This document shows, in pieces, positions 1 through 9,176 of a DNA stretch of 64,000 nucleotides. Origin of the DNA: Sphingomonas aracearum (GTDB lineage Bacteria > Pseudomonadota > Alphaproteobacteria > Sphingomonadales > Sphingomonadaceae). The notes below the pieces were generated by a model that did no database searches, was not told the origin of the DNA, and saw only the letters and a list, made by a program, of their open reading frames with translations. The stretch covers positions 310,001 through 374,000 of the forward strand of contig NZ_QQNB01000002.1 of assembly GCF_003345355.1 (NCBI RefSeq), given 5' to 3'. Made by a program: the position numbers and the translations under genes. Within the stretch, counting starts at the first letter, position 1, and the number at the start of each line of letters is the position of its first letter.

Positions 1-571
1 TGCGCTCGATGCCATGGCCGCCGGCGCCGGCGCGCGCGGGAAGGCGCACCTGCTCCGCGCCCGCCTGCGCCGCGACCCGCAACAGCGTGGATTGAAAGTC
101 GTAGTCGCGGGGGAGCGACGCCACGTCGGCCAGCCGCTTGGGGGAAACCCGCGCCAGCCCTGCCCAGCCGGTCGCCACGCCGACACGCTCCAGCCCCGGC
201 ATCTGATCGCTGTCCGGCGTGACGAGCAGGGCATCCCGCCCTTCCCCGGCCAGGATGTCGAGCGTGTCGGCGGTTGTCACCAGCCCGTCGGCGAGCACCA
301 GCACGCGCGCGAGCGGATGGAGCTTTTCCAGCGCCTCAGCGGCGGAGCGGACCGCGTCCACGGCAGGAGCGCGCCGCGCGATGCGGTTGATCGCGCCCAG
401 CAATTCGGGGGTCAGCCGCGCGACGACGACGATGATCTGCGCCGCGCCCGCCGACACCAGCAGCCGTGCCTGGTACTCGATCAGCGTCACCCCCCCGAAC
501 GGCAGGGTCGCGGCCAGCGCCCCCGGTCGGTCCTCGGCGTCGCCGGTGGCGAAGATCAGTCCTGCGAGCAT
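1..571 (-). CDS. Nucleotidyltransferase-like protein, 3' part beyond the window
   Basis: The frame opens with ATG at 571 and runs without a stop off the left edge, giving 190 visible residues. The N-terminus is a hydrophobic beta strand (MLAGLIFATGD), followed by a loop and 'VTLIEYQARLLVSAGAAQIIVVVA'-like alternation that resembles the Rossmann-like start of NTP transferases such as MobA or sugar-phosphate nucleotidylyltransferases. The usual Gly-rich GxGxR loop is degraded to ATGDAEDR, so activity is uncertain. AAAGGA just upstream of the ATG is a reasonable ribosome binding site. The Hpt-like gene lies 43 bases upstream on the same strand. The family call is by fold impression only. Confidence 0.5.
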   Translation of the reverse strand, partial: MLAGLIFATGDAEDRPGALAATLPFGGVTLIEYQARLLVSAGAAQIIVVVARLTPELLGAINRIARRAPAVDAVRSAAEALEKLHPLARVLVLADGLVTTADTLDILAGEGRDALLVTPDSDQMPGLERVGVATGWAGLARVSPKRLADVASLPRDYDFQSTLLRVAAQAGAEQVRLPARAGAGGHGIER

Positions 572-614
572 GATCCTTTGCCTGTTGCCCAGGCGAAGGG
601 AAAGGTAAACCCGG

Positions 615-908
615 TTACAGCCTTGAAACGGCTCGATGCAGGCGACGCATCATCGCGGGCTCGCGCGGCGGCGCGGCCATGGCTTCGTCCGCCAGTGCCA
701 TCAGCCGCACCGCGCCGAAACTCGCGGCCAGGCCCTTCAGCCGCGCCGCGCCGGTGTGCCAGGCATCGGCATCGCTCGCGCCGTCGAGCACGGCCAGCGT
801 GCGCTTGGCGCTGTCCAGAAAGGCCTCGCGCAGTTCGGCGATGAGGCCGGGTTCGTCGCCAACGGCGGCTGCGAGCGTCGCGTCGATCTGTCCGGGATCA
901 TAAGCCAT
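615..908 (-). CDS. Degenerate Hpt-domain protein lacking the phosphoacceptor histidine
   Basis: This 97-residue protein is a single helical histidine-phosphotransfer-like domain. The signature around residues 54-66 (AARLKGLAASFGA) matches the Hpt consensus H-[ST]-L-K-G-x-[AS]-x-x-x-G-A except that the phosphorylated His is Ala55. The only nearby His is His51, one helical turn earlier. It therefore probably cannot relay phosphate and may act as a docking or inhibitory partner of a response regulator. It is divergent from the coiled-coil gene at 989. The -10-like TAGCAT ends 6 bases before the ATG. Homology is by motif recognition. Confidence 0.7.
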   Translation of the reverse strand: MAYDPGQIDATLAAAVGDEPGLIAELREAFLDSAKRTLAVLDGASDADAWHTGAARLKGLAASFGAVRLMALADEAMAAPPREPAMMRRLHRAVSRL

Positions 909-920
909 GGTCGCATGCTA
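909..920 (-). promoter_or_regulatory. -10 element placed for a leaderless Hpt-gene transcript
   Basis: Read on the minus strand, TAGCAT (915-920) is followed by six bases (GCGACC) and then the ATG at 908. There is no Shine-Dalgarno sequence. No good -35 is visible at the standard distance. The same TAGCAT-N6-ATG arrangement precedes glpK. Confidence 0.4.
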
Positions 921-954
921 GCGCGCACAGCTTAACGAAGGGTTCGCTATTCGC

Positions 955-982
955 TTTGTGCGCGGGCGTTTCGTGGTAAACA
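955..982 (+). promoter_or_regulatory. Promoter with start point expected at the ATG of the gene at 989
   Basis: TTTGTG (955-960), a 16-base spacer and TAAACA (977-982) form a plausible -35/-10 pair. Six bases separate the -10 from ATG 989, so the transcript would begin at or next to the start codon. No Shine-Dalgarno sequence is present. Confidence 0.45.
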
Positions 983-988
983 GCGGGC

Positions 989-3262
989 ATGAACGGGGGT
1001 TCACGCATCATCGGCATCCGGCAAGGCGCCGACCCGCAGCCGCTTCTGCTCGATACGCCAGCGGAGCCTGAGGTCATGTTCGACGAGGTGGAGGAGCCCG
1101 CGGCGCTCGGTCGCGGACTGGTGGTGCCGGTGCTCGCCGGACTGGCGTCGGCCGCCTGGATCGGCGGCATGGTCTGGCTTTCGGCATCGCGGCTCCCGGC
1201 GCTCGATCCGGTTTCGCTTACCGTCTTCATCGCGGCCTTGTGCGTGCCGCCGGCGCTGCTCGGCATCCTCCTGCTGCTGGCGCTGCGCACGTCGCGCGCG
1301 GAGGCCTATCGCTTCGGCCGGACCGCCGCCGCGATGCGCGGCGAAGCGGCCAGCCTGGAGCGTGCCGTTGCCGAGTTGAGCAGGCGCATCGACGACAACC
1401 GCCACAAGCTGGCGGACCAGACCACCGCGCTGATGGCAATGGGCGACGGCGCGGTCACCCGCCTGCAGTCGATCGGCAGCGGCATGGCAGAACAGCTCAA
1501 CATCGCCGAGATCCACGCGCGGCGCATGGCCGATGCCGGAGACAGCGCGAAAACGACGCTCGACCTGGTCAGCACCCTCCTGCCCAAGGCGCAGGACGAG
1601 ACGGCGGCGATCACCCGCCAGATGGACGAGATCGCCACCAGCGCCACCGAGGCCGCAACCGCGCTCCACGCGCAGCTTGCCGCCCTCGCCGAGCGCGGAC
1701 GCGATGCGGACACGGTCGCGGTGGGCGCCGCGCAGAAGCTCGCCGCCCACATCACCCGGATGGAGGCGACCAGCGAAACCGCCGGCAACCGGCTGGAACA
1801 GGTCACGGGCACCATGTCCGAGGCGGTGGACCGGCTTCTCGGCCGCACGGCGGACGCCATCGACGAGGCACGCAAGGGCATCGCCGCGCAGGGCGATGCG
1901 ATGCTGGCGATGCTCGGCACCAACCAGGCTGCGCTCGATCAGACCGCCCGCACCTCGGCCGACGCGCTGGCCGAGCGGATCGCCGCCATCGAGGAGGTGA
2001 TCGACCGTATTGCCGCACGCCTCGCGGACCAGCGCGACGTCGGCAGCACCGTTTTCGTCCAGCTCGACCGCGATCTGTCGCGCGTGTCGGGCCAGCTCGA
2101 AACCCTGCACACGCAAGGAGTGGAGCGCAGCCAGCTGCTGGCCGCCTCGATCAGCGCGCTGGGCGGTTCCGCCGACGCGATGACGGAGGCGCTGCGCGCG
2201 GGCGAGCTCCAAGCCAACGACACGATCGGCTCGACCGAACGCCTGCTGGTCGCCCTCGATGCCGCCGCCCGCGAGATCGACGAAACGCTGCCCGATGCGC
2301 TCGGCCGGCTCGACACGCGGATCGCCTCCAGCCGCCGGGCGGTGGCCGAAGCCAAGCCCGAGCTGCTCGCGCTCGTCACCGCCGCCGAAAGCACCCACGA
2401 TGCGATCGAGGCGATCGCGCAGGTCATTTCGGGGCAGAAGGACACGCTGGACAAGCTTTCCGGCACGCTGCTGGAAACGCTGAACAGCGGCCGGGCCAAG
2501 GCCGATGCGCTCGGCCAGATGGTGGACGAGACGATCGGCAGCACGCATCGCTTTGCCGAGGAAGCCGCACCGCGCCTGGTGGACGCGCTGCTCCGGGTCC
2601 GCGACACCGCCGCTGCCGCCGCGGATCGGGCGCGCGAGACGCTCGCCAACGTCATCCCGGAGGCCGCCGCCGCGCTGGAACAGGCGAGCGGCGACGCGAT
2701 GCGCCGGGCGGCCACCGACAGCCTGGAAGCGCGCCTGCACGCGATCGGCGCGGCCGCCGATTCTGCCGCGGCCGCCGCGGAGCGGGTGGCGCAGCGCTTG
2801 AGCGAACAGGTGCTGGCGATCTCCGACGCCGGCGCGATTGTCGAATCGCGGATCGAGGACGCACGGGCGGAGCGGGAAGCGACCGAGCGCGACAATTTCG
2901 CACGGCGCGCCTCCCTGCTGATCGAATCGCTCAACTCGGCCGCCATCGACATCACCCGCAGCTTCTCGCCCGAAGTTTCCGACAGCGCCTGGGCCGCCTA
3001 TCTGAAGGGAGATCGCGGCGTCTTCACCCGGCGCGCGGTGCGCCTGCTGGACGCGGGCGAGGCGCGCGAGATCCTGCGCCTGTACGACGAGGACGAAACC
3101 CTGCGCGAGCAGGTGAACCGCTACATCCACGATTTCGAGGCCATGCTGCGCGGCGTCCTGACCCAGCGCGACGGCTCGCCGCTGGGCGTCACCCTGCTCT
3201 CGTCCGACATGGGGAAACTCTACGTCGCGCTTGCCCAGGCGATCGAGCGGCTTCGCACCTGA
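989..3262 (+). CDS. Large membrane-anchored coiled-coil protein of unknown function
   Basis: The 757-residue protein has a short acidic cytoplasmic N-terminus, two membrane helices at about residues 44-66 and 76-99, and then some 600 residues of Ala/Glu/Arg/Asp-rich helix with heptad-like spacing, interrupted by several 'DAxxRxxxxI' style repeats. A more compact globular end (about 640-757, containing AWAAYLKGDRGVFTRRAVRLL) follows. This layout resembles polar or divisome scaffold proteins of alphaproteobacteria such as Caulobacter TipN, or a methyl-accepting-like signal rod without its signalling tip. Neither identity is established. It stands alone between divergent Hpt and convergent DUF1467 genes. 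Confidence 0.75.
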   Translation: MNGGSRIIGIRQGADPQPLLLDTPAEPEVMFDEVEEPAALGRGLVVPVLAGLASAAWIGGMVWLSASRLPALDPVSLTVFIAALCVPPALLGILLLLALRTSRAEAYRFGRTAAAMRGEAASLERAVAELSRRIDDNRHKLADQTTALMAMGDGAVTRLQSIGSGMAEQLNIAEIHARRMADAGDSAKTTLDLVSTLLPKAQDETAAITRQMDEIATSATEAATALHAQLAALAERGRDADTVAVGAAQKLAAHITRMEATSETAGNRLEQVTGTMSEAVDRLLGRTADAIDEARKGIAAQGDAMLAMLGTNQAALDQTARTSADALAERIAAIEEVIDRIAARLADQRDVGSTVFVQLDRDLSRVSGQLETLHTQGVERSQLLAASISALGGSADAMTEALRAGELQANDTIGSTERLLVALDAAAREIDETLPDALGRLDTRIASSRRAVAEAKPELLALVTAAESTHDAIEAIAQVISGQKDTLDKLSGTLLETLNSGRAKADALGQMVDETIGSTHRFAEEAAPRLVDALLRVRDTAAAAADRARETLANVIPEAAAALEQASGDAMRRAATDSLEARLHAIGAAADSAAAAAERVAQRLSEQVLAISDAGAIVESRIEDARAEREATERDNFARRASLLIESLNSAAIDITRSFSPEVSDSAWAAYLKGDRGVFTRRAVRLLDAGEAREILRLYDEDETLREQVNRYIHDFEAMLRGVLTQRDGSPLGVTLLSSDMGKLYVALAQAIERLRT

Positions 3263-3377
3263 CAGGCTGGGAGGCGCCGGCCTGGGGGATCGAGGTGCCG
3301 CCGCCGGCGCGCTTCAACCGTGAGCAAGGCTCCGCACGATCGATTGCCGATCGCGGGGCTTCAGCCGATCAGCGGGT

Positions 3378-3412
3378 CCACGGCTGCCACAGGGAGAGCC
3401 GGCCAGCCGTGG
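3378..3412. repeat. Inverted repeat in the 172-base convergent gap
   Basis: CCACGGCTG (3378-3386) is repeated inverted as CAGCCGTGG (3404-3412) with a 17-base loop. It lies between the stop of the coiled-coil gene (3262) and the stop of the DUF1467 gene (3435). It could end transcription from either side but has no T tract. Nothing else is visible in 3263-3434. Confidence 0.4.
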
Positions 3413-3434
3413 CGGATCGCGCCGCCACATCGGC

Positions 3435-3701
3435 TCAATCGAGATTGGCGAAGTTCAGGGAATCAGCGCTGACCCAGCCGTACAGATAGTTCAACAGGAA
3501 CGCGCCCCACAGCACGGTCGCCACGATCGTTACGCGCAAGGCGATCCGCCCGGCCCGGAATTCGTGGGGCGCACTTTCCGCCTGCCCCGGCACGCGCTCG
3601 ATCCCTGCCTCATCCGCGGTCTTCACGCCCCAGGGCAGGACGAGAAAGACCGAGAAGGACCAGAACAGGACGTAGATCGCGAGCGCGGATTGCCAGCGCA
3701 T
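3435..3701 (-). CDS. DUF1467 small membrane protein
   Basis: This 88-residue protein has two predicted membrane helices, about residues 5-27 (ALAIYVLFWSFSVFLVLPWG) and 55-78. A short soluble loop with GVKTADEAGIERVPGQAESAP lies between them, which is the recognisable DUF1467 pattern of alphaproteobacteria. The function is unknown. Its ATG lies 4 bases after the rnj stop, so it is almost certainly cotranscribed with ribonuclease J and the nuo-birA genes upstream. That position next to rnj is, from memory, conserved in sphingomonads. Confidence 0.85.
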   Translation of the reverse strand: MRWQSALAIYVLFWSFSVFLVLPWGVKTADEAGIERVPGQAESAPHEFRAGRIALRVTIVATVLWGAFLLNYLYGWVSADSLNFANLD

Positions 3702-3705
3702 GGGC

Positions 3706-5340
3706 TCAAGCCTCGACGATCAGCACGTCGATCACCGGCTTCTTGCCGGTCCAGCGCGTCGCCACCCGACGGGCGGCGAGGCGAAGCGCTTCGCGGAACT
3801 TCTCGCGGTCGCGCGGCGCACGCTTGACCGCGGCGGCGATCTCGTCGGCGAGTTCGTCGATGAACGGCCCGCGCTCCTCCTCGACCGGAATGCCCTGAAG
3901 CCGCACCTGCGGGGTGCCGATCAGGCCGCGGCCGCCGATCGCGACGGCCACGGAGATCTGGCCGTTGATCGCCAGCTTGCGCCGCTCGTTGATGGTCGCG
4001 CCGTCACCCGGCAGGATCACGTCGCCGTCCAGCACCAGCCGGCCGACCGGCGCATGGCCGATCTTGACCGGTGCACCCGGCGCCAGGCGCACGATGTCGC
4101 CGTCCGTCTGCACCAGCGTATGCGGGATGCCCTCGGCCAGGCCGAAGCGCGCCTGCTCCATCAGGTGGCGCATTTCGCCATGGACCGGCAGCAGCGTCTG
4201 CGGCCGGATCCAGCGGTACATCGCCGCCAGTTCGGGGCGGCCGGGATGGCCGGAAACGTGCACATGCGCCTGGCGCTCCGTGACCATCTGCACGCCCTGC
4301 GCGGCCAGCTGGTTCTGGATGCGGCCGATCGCGACCTCGTTGCCGGGGATCTGCTTGGACGAGAAGACCACCGTGTCGCCCGCGTCGAGCGAGATCGGGT
4401 GGTTGCGCGCGGCAACGCGGGCAAGCGCGGCGCGATCTTCGCCCTGCCCGCCCGTCGCGACGACCAGCACCTTGTCACGCGGCAGCCGCATCGCGGTTTC
4501 GGGATCGATCGGCGCCGGGAAGCTCTTCAGGTAGCCGGTGGCACGCGCGACCTTCAGGATGCGATCCAGCGATCGCCCCGCCACGCAGATCTTGCGCCCG
4601 GTCTCCTGCGCCACCTCGCCCAGCGTCTGCAGGCGCGCGGCGTTGGACGCAAAGGTGGTGACCAGCACCCGCCCCTTGGCCTTGGTGACGACATCCAGCA
4701 GGCCGGCGCGGACATCCGCCTCCGATCCGGACGCCTCGGCGTTGAACACGTTGGTCGAGTCGCAGACCAGCGCGAGCACGCCCTTGTCGCCGATGCGCGT
4801 CAGCTCCTCCGCGGTAGCGGGCGCCCCGAGCAACGGCGCGGCATCGAGCTTCCAGTCGCCGGTATGCATCACGCGGCCATGCGGCGTGTCGATCAGCAGC
4901 GCGTTGGCCTCCGGGATCGAGTGCGACAAGGGCACGAACGTGATGCCGAACGGACCGAGGTCGAACCCGTCGCCCGGCGCGATCACCTTCAGCGGAACCC
5001 GGCTGGCATTGCCTTCTTCCTCCAGCTTGCCGCGGATCAGGCCGGCGGTGAACGGCGTCGCATACAGCGGGACGCCCAGATCCTCCGCCAGGTACGGCAG
5101 CGCACCGATATGGTCCTCATGCCCATGGGTGAGGACGATGCCGAGCAGATCGCCTGCCCGCTCCTCGATGAAGGACAGATCGGGAAGAACCACGTCGATG
5201 CCCGGATAGGCATGGTCGGCGAAGGTCACGCCGCAATCCACCATCAGCCACTTGCCCTGGCAGCCATAGAGATTGACGTTCATGCCGATCTCGCCCGAGC
5301 CGCCGAGCGCGACGAAGAGCAGTTCGTTCTTGGGAGTCAT
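3706..5340 (-). CDS. rnj: Ribonuclease J
   Basis: This 544-residue metallo-beta-lactamase/beta-CASP nuclease degrades and matures RNA by endonucleolytic and 5'-to-3' exonucleolytic cleavage in the cytoplasm. The zinc motif HGHEDH is at residues 72-77. Further ligands sit in SHSIPEAN and in MHTGDWKLD. The beta-CASP region and the C-terminal HVSGHPGRPELAAM segment follow. The length is typical for the family. AGAAAGA lies just before ATG 5340. It follows birA after 100 bases and precedes DUF1467. RNase J alongside RNase D in one window fits alphaproteobacteria. Confidence 0.95.
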   Translation of the reverse strand: MTPKNELLFVALGGSGEIGMNVNLYGCQGKWLMVDCGVTFADHAYPGIDVVLPDLSFIEERAGDLLGIVLTHGHEDHIGALPYLAEDLGVPLYATPFTAGLIRGKLEEEGNASRVPLKVIAPGDGFDLGPFGITFVPLSHSIPEANALLIDTPHGRVMHTGDWKLDAAPLLGAPATAEELTRIGDKGVLALVCDSTNVFNAEASGSEADVRAGLLDVVTKAKGRVLVTTFASNAARLQTLGEVAQETGRKICVAGRSLDRILKVARATGYLKSFPAPIDPETAMRLPRDKVLVVATGGQGEDRAALARVAARNHPISLDAGDTVVFSSKQIPGNEVAIGRIQNQLAAQGVQMVTERQAHVHVSGHPGRPELAAMYRWIRPQTLLPVHGEMRHLMEQARFGLAEGIPHTLVQTDGDIVRLAPGAPVKIGHAPVGRLVLDGDVILPGDGATINERRKLAINGQISVAVAIGGRGLIGTPQVRLQGIPVEEERGPFIDELADEIAAAVKRAPRDREKFREALRLAARRVATRWTGKKPVIDVLIVEA

Positions 5341-5440
5341 TCAGGTCTTTCTGTTGAACTTGGGGCGCCCGCCGGCCGGAGAACCCGGCGCGAGCGCGAC
5401 TTCTGTTATATGGGTGCGGCCGCGCGGAAACTCCACCCTT

Positions 5441-6232
5441 TCAGACGAGGAACACGTCCGCGGCATGGATCACCTCGGTGGCGCCGTCCGCTCCGCGCAG
5501 CAGCAAGGCTCCATCGGCGTTGAGCCCCGCAAAGGTACCCGAGCGGATGTCGCCGTCCGGGAGCGTCGCGGAGAGCGGAGTGCCGACCGGATGCGCCCGC
5601 GCCAGCCAGCGCGCCAGAAGCGCCGACAGCCCGCCCCGCCAGATCTCCACCCATCGCGCAAACGCAGGCGCGAGGGCCTCCAGCAAGGCCGGGGGGGCGA
5701 TGGCCACCCCCTCCTGTGCCAGGCTGGTCGTCGCCCGACCCAATCCCTCCGGATGGTACGCGACGTTGACGCCGAGGCCGATCACCACCGCATCGCCGCT
5801 CCGCTCCAGCAGGATGCCGGAAAGCTTGGCATCCCCCACCAGCACGTCGTTCGGCCATTTGATCCTGACGGAAGCCACTTCGCGCGCGTGCCCGGCCTCC
5901 AGTTCATGCACCGGCCGCGGCGCCGCGGCGCCGGCGACGAGCGGCGCCACCACCTCGTCCAGAGCCACCGCGGCAACCATGGCCAGCGTCGCGGGTGGAG
6001 GGTCCCCCGGCCTCACCCGGACCAGGGTCGAGGCGTACAGGTTGCCGCTGGGCGATACCCAGGTCCGGCCCAGCCGACCCCGGCCGCCGGTTTGCCGATC
6101 CGCGCGGAGCCAGAGGCCTTCCGGTGCGCCGTCCGCCGCCAGCGCAAGCATGTCGGCGTTGGTAGAACCGGTTTCGGCAACCGCGCGAAGGGTCTGCGTC
6201 AGAACAGCGCCTTTGCCGCAGTTGTCGTCCAT
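5441..6232 (-). CDS. birA: Biotin--[acetyl-CoA-carboxylase] ligase
   Basis: This 263-residue enzyme activates biotin as biotinyl-AMP and attaches it to the biotin carboxyl carrier protein. The biotin-binding sequence GRGRLGRTW is at about residues 50-58, the STN motif of the substrate pocket near residue 23, and KWPNDVLV near the middle. There is no N-terminal helix-turn-helix, so this is a class I ligase without a repressor function. The ATG at 6232 overlaps the end of nuoN by 34 bases; the downstream GTTCTGACG region has no better start. In many alphaproteobacteria coaX follows; here rnj follows directly. Confidence 0.93.
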   Translation of the reverse strand: MDDNCGKGAVLTQTLRAVAETGSTNADMLALAADGAPEGLWLRADRQTGGRGRLGRTWVSPSGNLYASTLVRVRPGDPPPATLAMVAAVALDEVVAPLVAGAAAPRPVHELEAGHAREVASVRIKWPNDVLVGDAKLSGILLERSGDAVVIGLGVNVAYHPEGLGRATTSLAQEGVAIAPPALLEALAPAFARWVEIWRGGLSALLARWLARAHPVGTPLSATLPDGDIRSGTFAGLNADGALLLRGADGATEVIHAADVFLV

Positions 6233-7638
6233 ACCGTGAGCAGCGGGATGGCGAGGTAGCCGAGCGGCGAGACGAGCACCGCCGCCACGGCGATCAAACC
6301 GCCTTCCACCGGGTTCTCCACCGGGCGGAACACCTCACCCGGCTCGTCGAAGAACATCGTCTTGACGACCCGCAGGTAATAATAGGCACCGACCACCGAT
6401 CCGACCACCGCCGCCACGGCGAGCGGGAACAGCCCGGCGTCCACCGCCGCGTTGAAGATCGCCAGCTTCGGATAGAAGCCGAACAGCGGCGGGATGCCGG
6501 CCAGGCTGAACATGAACATCATCAGCGCAAAGGCGAGACCCGGACGCGTGCGCGACATGCCGGAAAGGCTGGCGATGCTTTCGACCTGCTGCCCATCGGC
6601 ATCGCGCATCTGCAGCACCACAAGGAAGCTGCCGAGCGTCATGACGACATAGACGGCCAGGTAGACCAGCACCGAGGCGACGCCCTGCTGCGTGCCCGCG
6701 GCCAGGCCGACGAGCGCGAAGCCGACATTGTTGATCGAGGAATAAGCGAGCAGTCGCTTGATGTTCGTCTGCCCGATCGCGCCAACGGCACCCAGGAAGA
6801 TCGACGCGAGGCTCGCGAAGATGACGATCGGGTACCACTCCTCGGTGACCGGACCCATGGCGGCTACGGCGACACGCACGGCGATGACGATCGCCGCCAC
6901 CTTCTGCGCGGAAGCGAACAGCGCCGTCACCGGGGTCGGAGCGCCTTCGTAGACGTCGGGGGTCCACATGTGGAACGGCACCGCACCCATCTTGAACGCG
7001 AGGCCGGCGAACACGAACACCAGGCCAAAGGTCAGACCCAGCGAGCGCGGACCCGCATAGGCGTCGGCGATCTGCGGGAACAGCGTGGAGCCCGAAAAGC
7101 CGTACACCAGGCTGATGCCGTAGAGCAGGATGCCGCTCGCTAGCGCACCGAGCACGAAATACTTCAACCCCGCTTCCGCCGAGCGCGTGTCCCGCCGCAT
7201 GAAACTGGCAAGGACATAGGCGGCCAGGCTCTGCAGCTCCAGGCCGACATACAGGACCAGCAGGTCGTTGGCGGACACCATCATGCTCATGCCGGCAGCC
7301 GACAGGAGGATCAGCACGGGATATTCCGGCCGCAGATTGTCTCCGGCCGTGCGCTCGAAGAAGCCCGGCGCCAGGATGATCGCCACCGCGCTCGCGGCGA
7401 AGATCAGGATCTTGGCGAACGCGGCAAAGCTGTCGGCACGGTACAGCCCGTCCCAGGCCTCGCCGCCGGCGCCCGCCGGGCCGGCGAGCGCAACGCCGGC
7501 GCCGACCAGGACCGCCACGGCCGCGATCGAGACCCCGCGCGTGGAGGTCTGCCCGCCCCAGGCGGAAACCAGCATCAGGAGGATGGCGCCCGCCGCGAGC
7601 ACCAGCTCGGGCAGGGTCATGAGCAGGGAAGCGTTCAT
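6199..7638 (-). CDS. nuoN: NADH-quinone oxidoreductase subunit N
   Basis: This 479-residue, 14-helix antiporter-like subunit forms one of the proton channels in the membrane arm of complex I. Characteristic stretches are FKMGAVPFHMWTPDVYEGAPTP, containing the key channel lysine, and the discontinuous helix around LLAYSSINNVGF. The ATG at 7638 shares one base with the nuoM stop (TGATG), indicating translational coupling. It is the last nuo gene, with birA overlapping its 3' end. Confidence 0.97.
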   Translation of the reverse strand: MNASLLMTLPELVLAAGAILLMLVSAWGGQTSTRGVSIAAVAVLVGAGVALAGPAGAGGEAWDGLYRADSFAAFAKILIFAASAVAIILAPGFFERTAGDNLRPEYPVLILLSAAGMSMMVSANDLLVLYVGLELQSLAAYVLASFMRRDTRSAEAGLKYFVLGALASGILLYGISLVYGFSGSTLFPQIADAYAGPRSLGLTFGLVFVFAGLAFKMGAVPFHMWTPDVYEGAPTPVTALFASAQKVAAIVIAVRVAVAAMGPVTEEWYPIVIFASLASIFLGAVGAIGQTNIKRLLAYSSINNVGFALVGLAAGTQQGVASVLVYLAVYVVMTLGSFLVVLQMRDADGQQVESIASLSGMSRTRPGLAFALMMFMFSLAGIPPLFGFYPKLAIFNAAVDAGLFPLAVAAVVGSVVGAYYYLRVVKTMFFDEPGEVFRPVENPVEGGLIAVAAVLVSPLGYLAIPLLTVWTTTAAKALF

Positions 7639-9176
7639 CAGTGCGCCTCCTCGCGCGCAACGGGGGCGGCCCCGATTGTCCTAGGGCCGGTGCCGGCGGT
7701 CGGGCGGGAGTCGCTGGGCGGTGCGGCGGGCGCGACCCGCGCCACCAGCATCGCCACGTCCGCGCGCATCGGCGCGAGGAAGCTTTCCGGATAAACGCCC
7801 ATCCACAGCACCACCGCCGCAATCGGCGCCAGCAGCGCGATCTCGCGCGGGGTCAGGTCGGTCATGGCGCGGACGTCATCCTTGGTCAGGTCGCCGAACA
7901 CGACACGCCGGTAGAGGTACAGCATGTAGGCAGCGCCCAGGATGATGCCGGTGGTGCACAGCAGCGCGATCCAGGTCGAGATCTGGTAGGTGCCCATCAG
8001 CGACAGGAACTCGCCAACGAAATTGCTCGTGCCCGGCAGGCCGACCGACGCCATGGTGAAGAACAGGAACAGCACGGCATAACGCGGCATGTTGATCGCC
8101 AGCCCGCCGTAGCGGCTGATCTCGCGGGTATGCAGCCGGTCGTAGATCACGCCCACGCACAGGAACAGCGCGCCCGAGACCAGCCCGTGGCCCAGCATCA
8201 CCATCATCGCGCCGTCGATGCCGTACGGGTTGAAGGCGAACAGGCCGATGGTGACGATCGCCATATGCGCAACCGACGAATAGGCGATCAGCTTTTTCAT
8301 GTCGCTCTGCACCAGCGCGACGAGGCTGGTGTAGATCACCGCCACCGCCGACAAGCCGAACACCAGCGGCGTGAAATAGGCGCTCGCCTGCGGGAACATC
8401 GGCAGGCTGAAGCGCAGGAAGCCATAGCCGCCCAGCTTCAGCAGCACGCCCGCCAGGATCACCGAGCCGGCGGTCGGCGCCTGCACGTGCGCGTCCGGCA
8501 GCCAGGTGTGGACCGGCCACATCGGCATCTTCACCGCGAACGACGCGAAGAAGGCGAGCCACAACCAATATTGCGCATGCAACGGGAAGTCCGTGCGCAT
8601 CAGGGTCGGGATGTCCGTCGTTCCGGCACTGTGCGCCATCCACAGCATCGCCACCAGCATCAGCACGGAGCCGAGCAGCGTGTAGAGGAAGAACTTGTAC
8701 GACGCGTAGATCCGGTTCGCACCGCCCCAGATGCCGATGATGAGGTACATCGGAATGAGGCCGGCCTCGAAGAAGATGTAGAACAGCAGCAGGTCCTGCG
8801 CCGCAAACGTGCCGATCATCAGCACTTCGGTGAGCAGGAACGCCGCCATATATTCGGGCACCCGCGTCTGGATCGCTTCCCAGCTCGCCCCGATGCAGAT
8901 CGGCATCAGGAACACGCTAAGCATGATCAGCAGCAGCGCGAAGCCGTCAATGCCCAGCGCCCAGCCGAACTGGCCGAACACCTGCGCATGCTCGACGAAT
9001 TGCCACTGCGCCCCGCCCACGTCGAAGCTCGCCCAGAGCACGACGCCCAGCACGAAGTCGACCAGCGTCGCGATCAGCGCGATCCAGCGGGCAGCCTGCG
9101 CGCTCGCCAGATAGCAGGCAACTGCGCCGATGGCCGGCACCGCCAGCATGATCGAAAGAATCGGAAAGCCGCTCAT
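7638..9176 (-). CDS. nuoM: NADH-quinone oxidoreductase subunit M
   Basis: This 512-residue membrane antiporter-like subunit of complex I lies between NuoN and NuoL in the membrane arm. Seen in the sequence are the conserved glutamate region ([24 protein letters not shown]), the [20 protein letters not shown] channel segment and [12 protein letters not shown]. The C-terminus carries a short Pro/Ala-rich tail. Its ATG overlaps the nuoL stop by four bases (ATGA). Confidence 0.97.
   Translation of the reverse strand: MSGFPILSIMLAVPAIGAVACYLASAQAARWIALIATLVDFVLGVVLWASFDVGGAQWQFVEHAQVFGQFGWALGIDGFALLLIMLSVFLMPICIGASWEAIQTRVPEYMAAFLLTEVLMIGTFAAQDLLLFYIFFEAGLIPMYLIIGIWGGANRIYASYKFFLYTLLGSVLMLVAMLWMAHSAGTTDIPTLMRTDFPLHAQYWLWLAFFASFAVKMPMWPVHTWLPDAHVQAPTAGSVILAGVLLKLGGYGFLRFSLPMFPQASAYFTPLVFGLSAVAVIYTSLVALVQSDMKKLIAYSSVAHMAIVTIGLFAFNPYGIDGAMMVMLGHGLVSGALFLCVGVIYDRLHTREISRYGGLAINMPRYAVLFLFFTMASVGLPGTSNFVGEFLSLMGTYQISTWIALLCTTGIILGAAYMLYLYRRVVFGDLTKDDVRAMTDLTPREIALLAPIAAVVLWMGVYPESFLAPMRADVAMLVARVAPAAPPSDSRPTAGTGPRTIGAAPVAREEAH

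Noticed and set aside
1001..3130. A 709-residue minus-strand frame opposite the coiled-coil gene.
   Set aside because: The composition is that of an antisense shadow (Arg, Gly, His, Gln rich, no domain), and the plus-strand gene has a clear membrane and coiled-coil design.
5341..5440. Possible remnant of coaX or a small gene between birA and rnj.
   Set aside because: Only 100 bases are available and no frame shows a pantothenate kinase motif.
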